Source: Opitutaceae bacterium EW11
GTDB lineage: Bacteria > Verrucomicrobiota > Verrucomicrobiia > Opitutales > Opitutaceae
Direction of reading: 5' to 3'
Assembly: GCA_003054665.1 (NCBI GenBank)
Contig: QAYY01000008.1
Location: 171,665-235,664 of the forward strand
Length of the DNA: 64,000 nt
In this document: positions 46,428-55,707 of the stretch, piece by piece
Layout: each line of letters begins with the position of its first letter
Position numbering within the stretch: position 1 is the stretch's first letter
Notes under the pieces: generated by a model
Database searches by the model: none
Told to the model about the DNA's origin: nothing
The model's input: the letters and a program-made list of their open reading frames with translations, nothing else
Program-made: the position numbers and the translations under genes

Positions 46428-47325
46428 GGAGCCGAACAGTGGCCAACCCGGGATGCCGACGCGTGAGAGCGCCGGCGCCCCGCAGACCCGCGAAACGGCC
46501 GCCGCCCCAGGGAGCGCGGGCGCCCCGCCCGCACCCAAGACGACGGCCAACCGGCGGCCGGCGCATGTATCCACTTCCTCCGCTCCGCTTCGCCGCTGGA
46601 AATGCCTCTGCGCCTATGACGGCGCCCCGTTTTCGGGCTGGCAGAGCCAGGCGGGCGGCATGGCCATCCAGGACGTGATCGAGGCGCGCCTGGCGGCCGT
46701 GCTGGGAGTGGAAACGCGGATACACGCCAGCGGCCGCACGGACGCCGGCGTCCACGCGCTCGGACAGGTCTTCCATTTCGACGCGGCCTGGCGGCATGGC
46801 GCCGACAAACTGAAGGCGGCGCTTCGCTCGGGCCTTCCGACCGCGCTGCAGATCCAGTCCGTGCGGCCCGTCTCGTCGGAGTTTCACAGCCGCTTCTCCG
46901 CCACCGGGAAGATCTACGCGTATCATCTCTACCTCGGCGATGCGGACCCGTTTTCCCGCCCGTACGCCTGGGCCATCGAAAAGCCGCTCGACGTGGCCGC
47001 GATGAAAGCGGCGACGGCGGCGCTTCGGGGCCGTCACGATTTCCGCGCGTTCTCCGCCCTCAACGGTCCCGAGAAGGAGGATACGGTGCGGGATCTGCGG
47101 CGGCTCGATTTTGTCCAGCGCGGGCCACGTGTGCGGATCGAAGCCGAGGCAGACGGGTTTATGTACAAGATGGTCCGGAGCCTGGTCGGGGCGATCTACG
47201 CCGCAGGCGAGGGCAAGCTGACGCCAGCGGGAATCGCGGAGCTGCTCGCGACGGGAAAACGCACGCCGGTCGTGCAGACCGCTCCTCCCCACGGGCTCTT
47301 CCTCGTGAAAGTGCTTTATCGATGA
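46420..47325 (+). CDS. truA: tRNA pseudouridine(38-40) synthase with Pro/Ala-rich N-terminal extension
   Basis: This 301-residue enzyme isomerises uridines 38-40 of tRNA anticodon arms. The catalytic Asp is in SGRTDAGVHALGQV. Other family blocks are YDGAPFSGWQSQ, YAYHLYLGD, HDFRAFSA and FMYKMVRSLVG. The enzyme proper starts near residue 58. The first ~57 residues are Pro/Ala/Gly/Ser/Thr-rich and look disordered. No later start gives a better family match before RRWKCLCAYDG, so the extension is either real or reflects a missed start. It overlaps ruvX by 8 nt and comF by 4 nt. Confidence 0.9.
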   Translation: MSEEPNSGQPGMPTRESAGAPQTRETAAAPGSAGAPPAPKTTANRRPAHVSTSSAPLRRWKCLCAYDGAPFSGWQSQAGGMAIQDVIEARLAAVLGVETRIHASGRTDAGVHALGQVFHFDAAWRHGADKLKAALRSGLPTALQIQSVRPVSSEFHSRFSATGKIYAYHLYLGDADPFSRPYAWAIEKPLDVAAMKAATAALRGRHDFRAFSALNGPEKEDTVRDLRRLDFVQRGPRVRIEAEADGFMYKMVRSLVGAIYAAGEGKLTPAGIAELLATGKRTPVVQTAPPHGLFLVKVLYR

Positions 47326-48056
47326 AGCCGCGTGTCGCCGCCGCACTCGGAGCCGTCGCCGATGTGGTTTTCCCCCGGTCCTGCGTGGCGTGCGGCGGCA
47401 TGGCCGACGCGGCGCCGTATCGCCATCTTTGCAGCCGGTGCGTGGCCCAGATCGATTTCATTCACCCCCCCTGCTGCGAGACCTGCGGAGCTCCGTTTTA
47501 TGGCTTTGTCGACGGCGAGCGATGCTGCCCGCACTGCGAAGGTTTGAGCCCGGCTTACCGCTCCGGTCGGGCCGCGGTGCTTTCCAAAGGCCCGATTCGA
47601 GCCCTGATCCACGAACTCAAATACCGGCGCCATCTTTTCGTCCTCGAAGACGTCGAGGTGATCTTCCGGGCGTGTCCAAGAATCCTGGAATTTGTGGCCG
47701 ACGCGACGCTCGTTCCGGTGCCGCTTCATCCGCGCAAGCAACGGGAGCGCGGCTACAACCAAAGCGAACTGCTCGCCGAGACCCTCGCGCGAGCGGCCAG
47801 CGGTAAACCGCAGGTGCAGAACCTTTTGCGTCGCAGCGTCGACACAACGACACAGACGGCATTCGACCGAAAAGCCCGTTTGGCGAACCTGAAAAATGCC
47901 TTTGCACTTGCGGAGAAGGCAGTCATAACCCCCGGTCACCATTACGTTCTTGTCGATGACGTCTTTACGACCGGTTCAACGCTCAACAGCTGTGCTCGCG
48001 TGCTGCGCCACGCGGGCTGCTTGAATCTCGACGTCGTCACGTTCGGTCACGGTTAA
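47322..48056 (+). CDS. comF: ComF-family phosphoribosyltransferase-like protein
   Basis: This 244-residue protein has an N-terminal zinc-finger region with Cys pairs (CVAC, CSRC, CETC, CPHC). A type I phosphoribosyltransferase fold follows, including the PRPP loop [15 protein letters not shown]. The block [12 protein letters not shown] and the basic segment [12 protein letters not shown] are ComF signatures. ComF proteins assist DNA uptake during natural competence. No other competence gene is in the window apart from the PilB-like ATPase. Overlap of 4 nt with truA suggests co-transcription. Confidence 0.93.
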   Translation: MKPRVAAALGAVADVVFPRSCVACGGMADAAPYRHLCSRCVAQIDFIHPPCCETCGAPFYGFVDGERCCPHCEGLSPAYRSGRAAVLSKGPIRALIHELKYRRHLFVLEDVEVIFRACPRILEFVADATLVPVPLHPRKQRERGYNQSELLAETLARAASGKPQVQNLLRRSVDTTTQTAFDRKARLANLKNAFALAEKAVITPGHHYVLVDDVFTTGSTLNSCARVLRHAGCLNLDVVTFGHG

Positions 48057-48064
48057 CTCCCGCC

Positions 48065-48931
48065 ATGTCGCTGTTCAGCAAGCCGAAGTACTCGACTGTC
48101 GTTGTCAAAAAGAAGGACATTCCGAAGGGGTTGTGGACCAAATGCCCGATCTCGGGGGAAATCGTCTTCAACAAGGAACTCGAGGACAACCAGATGGTGG
48201 TGCCGAAGTCCGGCTACCACTTCCCAATCGGCGCGCGGGAGCGCCTGAAGCACCTCTGCGACGAGGGCAGTTTTGTCGAGGCCGATGCCGGCATCCGCTC
48301 CGCCGATCCGCTGGAGTTCGTCGACTCGCAGCCGTACCGGGAGCGCATCAAGAAGTACGAGAAGGACAGCGGCCTGACCGAGGCGGTCATTTGCGGCACG
48401 GGCAAGATCAACAGCATTGAGGTTTCGCTCGCCGTGATGGATTTCCGTTTCTGCGGCGGCGCCATGGGCTCCGCGGTTGGGGAAAAAATCACTCGCGCGA
48501 TCGAGGCGGCGGCGGTGAAAAAAATCCCGTGCATCATCTTCAGCGCTTCCGGCGGTGCGCGCATGCAGGAGGGCATTTTTTCGCTCATGCAGATGGCGAA
48601 AACCAGTGCCGCGCTCGGCCGGCTCGCGGCGGCAAACCTGCCGTACATTTCCGTGCTGACGCATCCGACGATGGGCGGCGTGACGGCGAGTTTCGCGACC
48701 CTGGGCGACGTGATCATCGCGGAGCCCGGCGCCTTGATCGGCTTTGCCGGTGCGCGAGTGATCAAGGAGACGACGAAGCAGACGCTTCCTCCCGGTTTCC
48801 AGAGCGCCGAGTTCTTGATGCAGCATGGGTTGATCGACCAGATCGTTCCCCGGCTCGAAATGCGGGATCGGCTCACCGACCTGCTGGCGGCTCTCTTCCT
48901 GAAGAAGAAGCCGGAGAAAGCCGGCCGGTAA
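48065..48931 (+). CDS. accD: Acetyl-CoA carboxylase carboxyltransferase beta subunit with degenerate zinc ribbon
   Basis: This 288-residue protein forms half of the carboxyltransferase that makes malonyl-CoA. The catalytic crotonase-like part is intact: [37 protein letters not shown] and GFAGARVI. The N-terminal zinc ribbon normally has four Cys (two CxxC). Here only Cys27 remains; positions 30, 46 and 49 are Ser, Val and Ser (KCPISGE and VPKSGYHF). Zinc binding by this module is therefore unlikely. The accA partner is not in the window. It follows comF by 8 nt and precedes folC by 52 nt. Confidence 0.93.
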   Translation: MSLFSKPKYSTVVVKKKDIPKGLWTKCPISGEIVFNKELEDNQMVVPKSGYHFPIGARERLKHLCDEGSFVEADAGIRSADPLEFVDSQPYRERIKKYEKDSGLTEAVICGTGKINSIEVSLAVMDFRFCGGAMGSAVGEKITRAIEAAAVKKIPCIIFSASGGARMQEGIFSLMQMAKTSAALGRLAAANLPYISVLTHPTMGGVTASFATLGDVIIAEPGALIGFAGARVIKETTKQTLPPGFQSAEFLMQHGLIDQIVPRLEMRDRLTDLLAALFLKKKPEKAGR

Positions 48932-48983
48932 CGGCCCCGCGCAGGTTTGCGCCGCTCGCAGGCGCGGCCAACGACCTTTCACC

Positions 48984-50288
48984 ATGGTTTCCGAAGGGTT
49001 CATCGACTACCCATCGGTCCAGGACTACCTCTTCAGCCTCAAGGCCAAGGGAGTGAAGTTCGGGATCGACCGCATGCGTTCGTGGATCGACGCCATCGGT
49101 GATCCTCACAACGCCGTGCCGTGTATTCACGTCACCGGTACCAACGGCAAGGGGTCGACCGCGGCGATGCTGGAGTCGATCTTCCGGTCGGCCGGCTGGC
49201 GCACCGGCCTCTACACTTCGCCCCATCTCGTCCGGCTCGGCGAGCGGGTCCAGGTAAACCGTCAGAACCTGACCGAGGAGGAGATCGTCGGCTACACGAA
49301 CGAGCTGCGGCCGATCGCCGAGCGAGTTTCCGCGGCCAATCCGGACGATCATCCGAGCTTTTTCGAGTTCATGACCGCGATGGCCTTTCTTCAGTTCGCC
49401 CGGAAGAAATGCGATTTCAGCGTCATCGAGGTGGGCCTTGGAGGCCGCCTGGACGCCACCAACGTCGTGCTGCCGGAATTGGCCGTGATCACGTCGGTGA
49501 GCCTCGACCACTGCGAAATGCTGGGCAACACGGTCGAGAAGATCGCCGCGGAGAAGGCCGGCATCATCAAGCCCGGGCGACCGGTCGTCGTCGGCCGGAT
49601 ACCGCGAAGCGCGGAGCACGTTGTCCGCAAGACCGCCGCGGAACTCGACGCGCCGGTGTACACGGTGCGCGAACGTTTCGGCGAGGAGCTGGCGAACTAT
49701 CCGACCACTGCGCTCGACGGAGACTACCAGCGCTGGAACGCCGCCACGGCCACGCTCGCGGCGGAGTTGATGCCGAAGCGCTGGAACTTGTCGCCCGACA
49801 TGATCGCTCAGGGGCTTCGGACGGTGCAGTGGCAGGGACGCTGGGAGCGCGTGCTTCTCGGCGGCCGGCCGCTGATTCTCGACGCGTCGCACAATCCGGA
49901 GGGGGCTGACGCGCTCGAGCGTAACCTCGCGCGCCTGGTCGACCAGACCAAGCGTCCGCCGGTCGTGATCACCGGGGTGTTGGGTGCGGCTCGGGCCCGT
50001 CCGTTGATCGAGACAATCTGCCGGTACGCGAGGGAGGTTCATCTCGTCGTTCCGGCCCAGTCGCGCGCATGCACTCACGAAGAGTTGCTCGAACTGATTC
50101 CCTCCGACTTTTCCGGCAAGGTGCACGTCGCAACGGTGGCCGGGCTGTTTCCGGCCGCGGATCGCTGCACGGTTGGTGGACCGGACGACACCGTCGTCGT
50201 CACCGGCTCGATCTACCTCCTGGGAGAAGTGCTGGCCCGAATACAACCCCAGCGCGGGCCCAACGAGGGGCGCCTCCAGGATTTCTAG
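48984..50288 (+). CDS. folC: Folylpolyglutamate synthase / dihydrofolate synthase
   Basis: This 434-residue Mur-ligase-related enzyme adds glutamate to folates. It has the ATP loop VTGTNGKGSTAAM (about 51-63), TSPHLVRLGERV, FEFMTAMAF, EVGLGGRLDATNVV with the metal-binding His in SLDHCEMLG, and the late LDASHNPEGA. The AccD-FolC neighbourhood is a common bacterial arrangement. Both activities may be present in one protein, as in most bacteria. It ends the plus-strand run that began with manC. Confidence 0.94.
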   Translation: MVSEGFIDYPSVQDYLFSLKAKGVKFGIDRMRSWIDAIGDPHNAVPCIHVTGTNGKGSTAAMLESIFRSAGWRTGLYTSPHLVRLGERVQVNRQNLTEEEIVGYTNELRPIAERVSAANPDDHPSFFEFMTAMAFLQFARKKCDFSVIEVGLGGRLDATNVVLPELAVITSVSLDHCEMLGNTVEKIAAEKAGIIKPGRPVVVGRIPRSAEHVVRKTAAELDAPVYTVRERFGEELANYPTTALDGDYQRWNAATATLAAELMPKRWNLSPDMIAQGLRTVQWQGRWERVLLGGRPLILDASHNPEGADALERNLARLVDQTKRPPVVITGVLGAARARPLIETICRYAREVHLVVPAQSRACTHEELLELIPSDFSGKVHVATVAGLFPAADRCTVGGPDDTVVVTGSIYLLGEVLARIQPQRGPNEGRLQDF

Positions 50289-50519
50289 GGCAGGGCGGTT
50301 TGCGGAGGGTGTCGCGCATACCGCCTCCAGCGCAGGGCAGGTTTGGGCCGGCGAGTGCCCGCGTGGCCGCAACCGCGGGATCCGAGCGAGCCGGCATACC
50401 GTCATTTGCGATACGGCGCCGCGCGACCACCGATCCAGTACGCAGGCCGTTTGTGGTCGATGGACGCCGTCCCACAAACGGCGCCTTGAGGAACGGTCGT
50501 CCTCTCCTACGGTAGCCGC

Positions 50520-52562
50520 ATGAAAAAACTGGCTGTCATTGCACTCGGGCTTTCAGGGCTGGCGAGTTTGTGGGGCGCTCCGGCGCTGGAGAGCGGCATC
50601 GACATGGCGAACGCGGACAAGTCGGCCCGCATTCAGGACGATCTCTACCTCGCGGTGAACGGGCATTGGCTCGCGACCACGGAGATCCCGGCCGACAAGT
50701 CGAACTACGGGGCGTTTACCAAGTTGGACGATCAGTCGCGCGATCGCCTGCTGGCGCTCATCCAGGAGTTGGCAGCCAAGAACAACGCCCCTGGGACCGA
50801 CGCCCAGAAGGTAGGGGACCTGTACCGGAGTTTTATGGACGAGGCCCGGATCGAGAAGCTCGGGCTTCAACCGTTGAAGGCGGACCTGGATCGTGTCGCG
50901 GCGCTGAAGAGCCTGAGCGAGGTCGCCCAGGCGTTCGGCGCGCTCGGAAAGATCGGAGTCGAGTCGCCGTTCGAATTCGGCATCGACGTCGATGCGAAGG
51001 ACTCGACCCGGTACCTCGCGGTGATTTCGCAATCGGGGCTCGGGCTCCCGGACCGCGACTATTACCTCGAGAACGACGAACGTTACCAGCAGGCGCGCGC
51101 CGCGTACGTCGTTTACGTCGAGAAGCTGCTCACACTCGCCGGCACGGCTCCGGCTGACGCCAAGAAGGCGGCAAAGGCGATTCTCGAGATCGAGACGACC
51201 CTGGCGAAAGCGCAGTGGGCGCGGGTCGACCTCCGGAATCCGGAGAAGAACTACAACAAATACGCCGTCACGAAGCTCCCGCAGCTGGCGCCGACGTTTC
51301 CCTGGTCGGATTACTTTCAGGGACTCGGCCTTCCGTCGCTCGCACAGGTGAATGTCGGACAGCCGAGCTTCGTCCAGGCCGCGGCCGAGCTGCTGGTCGC
51401 CACGCCGGTGGAAACGTGGAAACACTACCTCACCGCCAAGCTGATCAGCGCCTACGCGGTGGCTTTGCCCGCGGCGTATCAGACGGCGCATTTTGAGTTG
51501 TACGACAAGGTCCTCGGCGGCGTTCCCCAGGATCGGGCCCGGACGGAGAAAGCCGTCGCCCTGATCAGCGGCGCCACGTTCGGCGACTCCGGCGCGCTCG
51601 GCTTCAGCGTCGGCAAACTCTACGTGGAGAAATTCTTCCCGCCGGACGCGAAGGCGCGGATGGACGAACTGGTTTCCAACCTGATGAAGGCCTACGCGAC
51701 GAGCATCAAGGGGCTCACCTGGATGAGCGACGCAACCAAGGCCAAGGCCGAGGAAAAACTCTCCAAGTACACCGTGAAGATCGGCTACCCGGAAAAGTGG
51801 CGCGACTATTCCGGCCTCCGGATCCGCGCGGACGACCTGTTCGGCAACGTCAAGGCGTCACGGGAATTCAACTACGCGTACGAGATCGGAAAACTGGGCA
51901 AACCCGTCGATCGGAAGGAGTGGCACATGACCCCGCAGACGGTGAATGCGTATTACAGCGCGTCGACCAACGAGATCGTTTTTCCGGCGGCGATCCTGCA
52001 GCCTCCCTTTTTCAACGTGAAGGCGGATGACGCCGTGAACTATGGCGGCATCGGTGCCGTGATCGGGCACGAGATCAGTCACGGGTTCGACGACCAGGGC
52101 AGCCAATACGACGGAGACGGCAACCTGAAGGTCTGGTGGACCGATGCGGATCGCGCCGCCTTCGTGAAGCTGACGAAACAGCTCGTCGCCCAATACGCCG
52201 CCTACGAGCCGTTGCCCGGACAGCACTTGAACGGCGAATTCACGCTCGGCGAAAACATCGCCGATCTCTCGGGCCTCGCGATCGCCTACAAGGCGTACAG
52301 GTTGTCGCTCAACGGCAAGCAGGCTCCCGTCATCGATGGTTTCACCGGCGACCAGCGATTTTTCATGGGCTGGTCTCAGGTCTGGGCGCGAAAATACCGC
52401 GATGCCGACATGGCGAGACGCCTGAAGGTCGATCCGCATTCGCCGTCGCAATTCCGCGCCAACGGCGCCCCGGTGAACTCCGATGCCTTCGAGAAGGCTT
52501 TCGACGTCAAGCCGGGCGACAAGATGTACAAGGCCCCCGCCGAGCGCATCCGGATCTGGTAA
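50520..52562 (+). CDS. Secreted M13-family metallopeptidase (PepO/neprilysin-type)
   Basis: This 680-residue protein begins with a signal peptide (residues 1-20, cleavage near LWGAPA). The N-terminal helical M13 domain starts with DDLYLAVNGHW. The catalytic zinc motif is GHEISHGFD (about residues 517-525), followed by the GENIADLSGL motif that gives the third ligand Glu. The C-terminus ends RIW, near the invariant Trp of the family. Exported M13 peptidases cleave oligopeptides. A 231-nt gap separates it from folC, and a strong terminator follows. Confidence 0.94.
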   Translation: MKKLAVIALGLSGLASLWGAPALESGIDMANADKSARIQDDLYLAVNGHWLATTEIPADKSNYGAFTKLDDQSRDRLLALIQELAAKNNAPGTDAQKVGDLYRSFMDEARIEKLGLQPLKADLDRVAALKSLSEVAQAFGALGKIGVESPFEFGIDVDAKDSTRYLAVISQSGLGLPDRDYYLENDERYQQARAAYVVYVEKLLTLAGTAPADAKKAAKAILEIETTLAKAQWARVDLRNPEKNYNKYAVTKLPQLAPTFPWSDYFQGLGLPSLAQVNVGQPSFVQAAAELLVATPVETWKHYLTAKLISAYAVALPAAYQTAHFELYDKVLGGVPQDRARTEKAVALISGATFGDSGALGFSVGKLYVEKFFPPDAKARMDELVSNLMKAYATSIKGLTWMSDATKAKAEEKLSKYTVKIGYPEKWRDYSGLRIRADDLFGNVKASREFNYAYEIGKLGKPVDRKEWHMTPQTVNAYYSASTNEIVFPAAILQPPFFNVKADDAVNYGGIGAVIGHEISHGFDDQGSQYDGDGNLKVWWTDADRAAFVKLTKQLVAQYAAYEPLPGQHLNGEFTLGENIADLSGLAIAYKAYRLSLNGKQAPVIDGFTGDQRFFMGWSQVWARKYRDADMARRLKVDPHSPSQFRANGAPVNSDAFEKAFDVKPGDKMYKAPAERIRIW

Positions 52563-52601
52563 CCGGAATGGCGTAACCACAGCGCAACTACCTTTCGTCA
52601 C

Positions 52602-52636
52602 GCCGAGGCTCTCGCGAGCCTCGGCTTTTTGTTTTG
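52602..52636 (+). terminator. Intrinsic terminator of the M13 peptidase gene
   Basis: A 10-bp perfect stem GCCGAGGCTC / GAGCCTCGGC with a TCGC loop is followed by TTTTTGTTTT. It is 39 nt after the stop codon. Confidence 0.9.
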
Positions 52637-52801
52637 GCCACCCGGGTGCGAGCCCACTTTCGTCCCGGAGAGCGGCAACTCACGCCGCCCTGGACGCGCC
52701 GACCCGGCGGCGCGCAAAGCCGCAGGCGCGCCAGGGCTCGCCCGGAAGGTTGGCGAGTTCTCGCCGCATTCCCGGACGGGAGCTTCCAGCCTCGTCGGCC
52801 G

Positions 52802-53884
52802 CTACGGTTTGCTGCGCGGTTTTCGCGCCTTCGCCGTCTTCCCGGGTTGCGTGTCCAACAGTCTCGCCAGGCTCTCAGAACGGTGCTGATGAAGCTGCTC
52901 CATCGTGCACTGGGAGGGTGCTTTTTCTGGGCGCCAGCGGACGAATCCGGTGCCGTGGCGGAAGCGTTCGCCGCTTACGTGATCGAAACTCACCTCGACG
53001 ACCAACTCGGGTCGCAAGGGTTGCCACTCGGAAGACCGTTTGGTGCTCCAGCGGCTCGGGCCTCCGGGCGCTCTGCCGGTGAAGCCCGGCGGCTCGACGA
53101 GCTTTCCCAGTTTTTTAGTCAGCGCCGGTTTGTCCTTGGCCTTCAGTCCGGAGCAGAAACCGACGTGGTTCAGTCTACCTTCGGAGTCGTAGAGCCCGAG
53201 GAGGAGGGAGCCGACCACGCGCTTTTTCTCGGCAAAGCGGAATCCGCCGATCACGCAGTCCGCCGTGCGATACGGTTTGATCTTCACCATGCCGTCCCGC
53301 TTGCCGGCGCGGTAAGGCAGGTCGGTCCGTTTGGCGATCAGTCCGTCGAGACTTGTCCCGGCCTCGCCGAACCAGTGCTTGGCCGTGGCGATTTCGCTCG
53401 TTGCCGGAGAGAGGCGGAGCGAGCCTCCCGGCGGAAAATGGCCCGCGGCGAAGGCGTCGAGCGCGGCGCGCCGCTCGGCCAACGGTTGTTCGTGAAGGGC
53501 CGGCGCCTCGGGCGCTGCAAGCAGATCGAAGACGATGAACTGGGCGGGTGTCGCTGCCGCGAGTTTTCGCACGCGGCTTTCCGCGGGGTGCAGCCGCAGC
53601 TGGAGGTCGTCGAACGACAGATGGCCGTTGACCTGGATGACGATTTCTCCGTCGAGGATAAAACGCCCGCAGTCGACCTGGGCGACGGCGTTCACGATGT
53701 CGGGGAAATAGCGGGCGAGGGGCTGGCCCGATTTGGACCGCAGGTCGACGTCGTTGCCGTTCCGATACGCCAGACAGCGAAAACCGTCCCATTTCGGCTC
53801 GTACTGCCATTCCGGGCCGACAGGTATTTCGTCCACCGACTCCGCTTCCATCGCTTCGAGCGTTTTCGGAAAGGCCTGGCGCAT
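52802..53884 (-). CDS. ATP-dependent DNA ligase (LigC/LigD ligase-domain type)
   Basis: This 360-residue ligase seals nicks using ATP. Motif I with the adenylated Lys31 is EPKWDGFR, motif III is ILDGEIVI, motif IIIa QFIVFDLL, motif IV LDGLIAKR and motif V GMVKIKPY, followed by an OB domain (GSLLLGLY...LNHVGF). The end is Lys/Arg-rich. There is no polymerase or nuclease domain, so it is the stand-alone form rather than a full LigD. No Ku gene is adjacent. It probably supplements the NAD-dependent LigA in repair. Confidence 0.9.
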   Translation of the reverse strand: MRQAFPKTLEAMEAESVDEIPVGPEWQYEPKWDGFRCLAYRNGNDVDLRSKSGQPLARYFPDIVNAVAQVDCGRFILDGEIVIQVNGHLSFDDLQLRLHPAESRVRKLAAATPAQFIVFDLLAAPEAPALHEQPLAERRAALDAFAAGHFPPGGSLRLSPATSEIATAKHWFGEAGTSLDGLIAKRTDLPYRAGKRDGMVKIKPYRTADCVIGGFRFAEKKRVVGSLLLGLYDSEGRLNHVGFCSGLKAKDKPALTKKLGKLVEPPGFTGRAPGGPSRWSTKRSSEWQPLRPELVVEVSFDHVSGERFRHGTGFVRWRPEKAPSQCTMEQLHQHRSESLARLLDTQPGKTAKARKPRSKP

Positions 53885-54012
53885 CGTTCACCGTAGGGTG
53901 GAAACGTCGTGCCGCAAGGGGTGCGCGCCGTCGGAGGGGATACTGCTCGCCGGATTCGCATGCCGCCGACGCCGCCGGTCTCGTCCGGAGGAGCGGTGGC
54001 GCGGCGTGTCGC

Positions 54013-55194
54013 TCAGGTCCCGACCGAGAAGAGCGAGCAGCTGTCGGACGGGGCGTCCGGCGTCTCGCAATTCGGACGGGCGATGACGCCTGCGTAGGGC
54101 TCGGGCGAAAAATCGAGATCGCCTGCGGCGCCAAGAAGGTGCCGGTCGCAGACGGCGAAAAGGCTGGCTTCCGACTGGGCATGCCGCATGTCGCGGAGAA
54201 ACGCGCCGTCGGGATCGACGCCTTGGCCGACGAAGTTGAGGAACTTTTTCATCCGGTTCACGTGCGCCTGCTCGGGAATCTCCGAGCTCTGCGTCGCCCG
54301 GTAGAGCCGGTCGATGTATTCGCGGACGTCCTGCAGCTTCACCCGAGAAAGCGGATGGCCGGAAAACAGCTCCCGGCACTGGCGGAAGACCCAGGGATTG
54401 CGGATCGCGTGGCGCCCGATCATCACGCCGGCAGCCCGGGTCTGGCGGATGACGTCCCTGGCTTTCGGTGCCGAAGTGATGTTGCCGTTGGCCAGCACGG
54501 GGCAGCGAACGCGGGCAACGGCCCGGGCGATCTCGTCGTAGTGCACTTCGCTCCGGTACATCTCCTTCACCGTGCGGCCGTGGACGCTGAGCATGTCCAC
54601 CCGGTGTTCGTTGACCAAGTCGAGCAGCCGTTCGAAATGTCGCGTATCTTCGAAGCCGATACGCATCTTGACGGTGAACAGGCCCGGCACCGCGGCGCGC
54701 AGGCAGGCGAAAATCTCCGCGACTTTCTCGGGCTCGCGCAGGAGCCCTCCACCGACATTCTTCTTGTAGACCTTCGGCGCCGGGCAACCGAGGTTGAGGT
54801 CGATGCCCGCCACGGGGTGTTTCAGCAGCTCCTCGACCGTGCGGCTCAGGTGGTGGAGGTCTTCGCCGATGAGCTGGGCGAACACGGGGCGGCCGGTCGT
54901 GTTTTCGTCGATCGATCGGAGGATGTGTTTTTCGGGCCGCGACTGCGCGTGGACGCGGAAGAACTCGGTGACGAAATAGTCCGGGGCGCCGTAGTGCGCG
55001 ACGACCCGCATGAAGGCGAGATCCGTCACGTCCTGCATCGGCGCGAGGGCGGTCAGCGGTTGCCCGGGCACGATCGGCGGCGGGAGCTTGTTGAGCGAAG
55101 ATGGCGGAGGTGCGACGTGCACGGCGTGGGCTGCTGGAATGGAGGGCGCGGAGCCCGGGCACAAGCGCGCGCTTCGTTCGCGAGCGTTAGGCAA
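54013..55194 (-). CDS. tRNA-dihydrouridine synthase
   Basis: This 393-residue flavoenzyme reduces uridine in tRNA to dihydrouridine. Seen are APMQDVTDLAFM (usually APMAGVTD), FAQLIGED, the catalytic Cys in LNLGCPAPKVYKKNVGGGLL (read in part), MRIGFEDT, LSVHGRTVKEMY and VLANGNITS. The FMN-phosphate site AGVMIGRHAIRNPWVF is intact. The first ~40 residues are Pro/Ala-rich and possibly not part of the fold, so a later start is possible. It is 30 nt after the bifunctional-nuclease-like gene on the same strand. Confidence 0.92.
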   Translation of the reverse strand: MPNARERSARLCPGSAPSIPAAHAVHVAPPPSSLNKLPPPIVPGQPLTALAPMQDVTDLAFMRVVAHYGAPDYFVTEFFRVHAQSRPEKHILRSIDENTTGRPVFAQLIGEDLHHLSRTVEELLKHPVAGIDLNLGCPAPKVYKKNVGGGLLREPEKVAEIFACLRAAVPGLFTVKMRIGFEDTRHFERLLDLVNEHRVDMLSVHGRTVKEMYRSEVHYDEIARAVARVRCPVLANGNITSAPKARDVIRQTRAAGVMIGRHAIRNPWVFRQCRELFSGHPLSRVKLQDVREYIDRLYRATQSSEIPEQAHVNRMKKFLNFVGQGVDPDGAFLRDMRHAQSEASLFAVCDRHLLGAAGDLDFSPEPYAGVIARPNCETPDAPSDSCSLFSVGT

Positions 55195-55224
55195 CCGAGG
55201 CGGCCGCGGCGCGATCGCCGGGGC

Positions 55225-55707
55225 TTACTGATCCTCTTCGTCCTCTTCCTCGGAGTCTTCTTCCTCGGACTGCTGTTTCAGCACGCGTTCGAGAATCTCG
55301 GTCATGTCCTCGACTGCGTCGAAGACTTTAGTGGCGACGTAAATCGGGCGCTTGTGCTGCAGGGCGAGCACCGTCGAATCGCTCGGGCGGGCGTCGATCT
55401 CGATGATCTTTTTGCCCAGCTCGTTTTCCATCCGGAGGAGAATGCGGGCGAAGAACGTGCCCTCGTTGACGTCGTTGACCACGACATAATCGAGCTTCAC
55501 GCCCAGTCCGAGAAAGATGTGTCCGATCAGGTCATGGGTGAGCGGGCGGTCCTTTTTGATCCCGTTCAGCGTCATCTGAATCGCGTTCCCGACCGAATGA
55601 TCGACATAGATGACGAACGTCTTGTCGTCGTTTCCAAGGAACACGGCGCATCCGTTGGCGGTGGGCATCACGCCTTTTACGGAGACTTCGACGACGTCGT
55701 TTTGCAT
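55225..55707 (-). CDS. Bifunctional nuclease (DUF151/BFN) family protein
   Basis: This 160-residue protein matches the bifunctional nuclease family: VSVKGVMPTANGCAVFLGN at the start, FVIYVDHSVGNAIQM, HDLIGHIFLGLGVKLDYVVVNDV, TFFARI and the ARPSDSTVLAL motif. A very acidic tail (Glu/Asp, 20 residues) ends the protein. In plants a homologue shows RNase and DNase activity. The bacterial role is not settled. I chose the ATG at 55707 because MQNDVVEVSVKG is the family start and the upstream codons come from the repeat region. Confidence 0.88.
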   Translation of the reverse strand: MQNDVVEVSVKGVMPTANGCAVFLGNDDKTFVIYVDHSVGNAIQMTLNGIKKDRPLTHDLIGHIFLGLGVKLDYVVVNDVNEGTFFARILLRMENELGKKIIEIDARPSDSTVLALQHKRPIYVATKVFDAVEDMTEILERVLKQQSEEEDSEEEDEEDQ

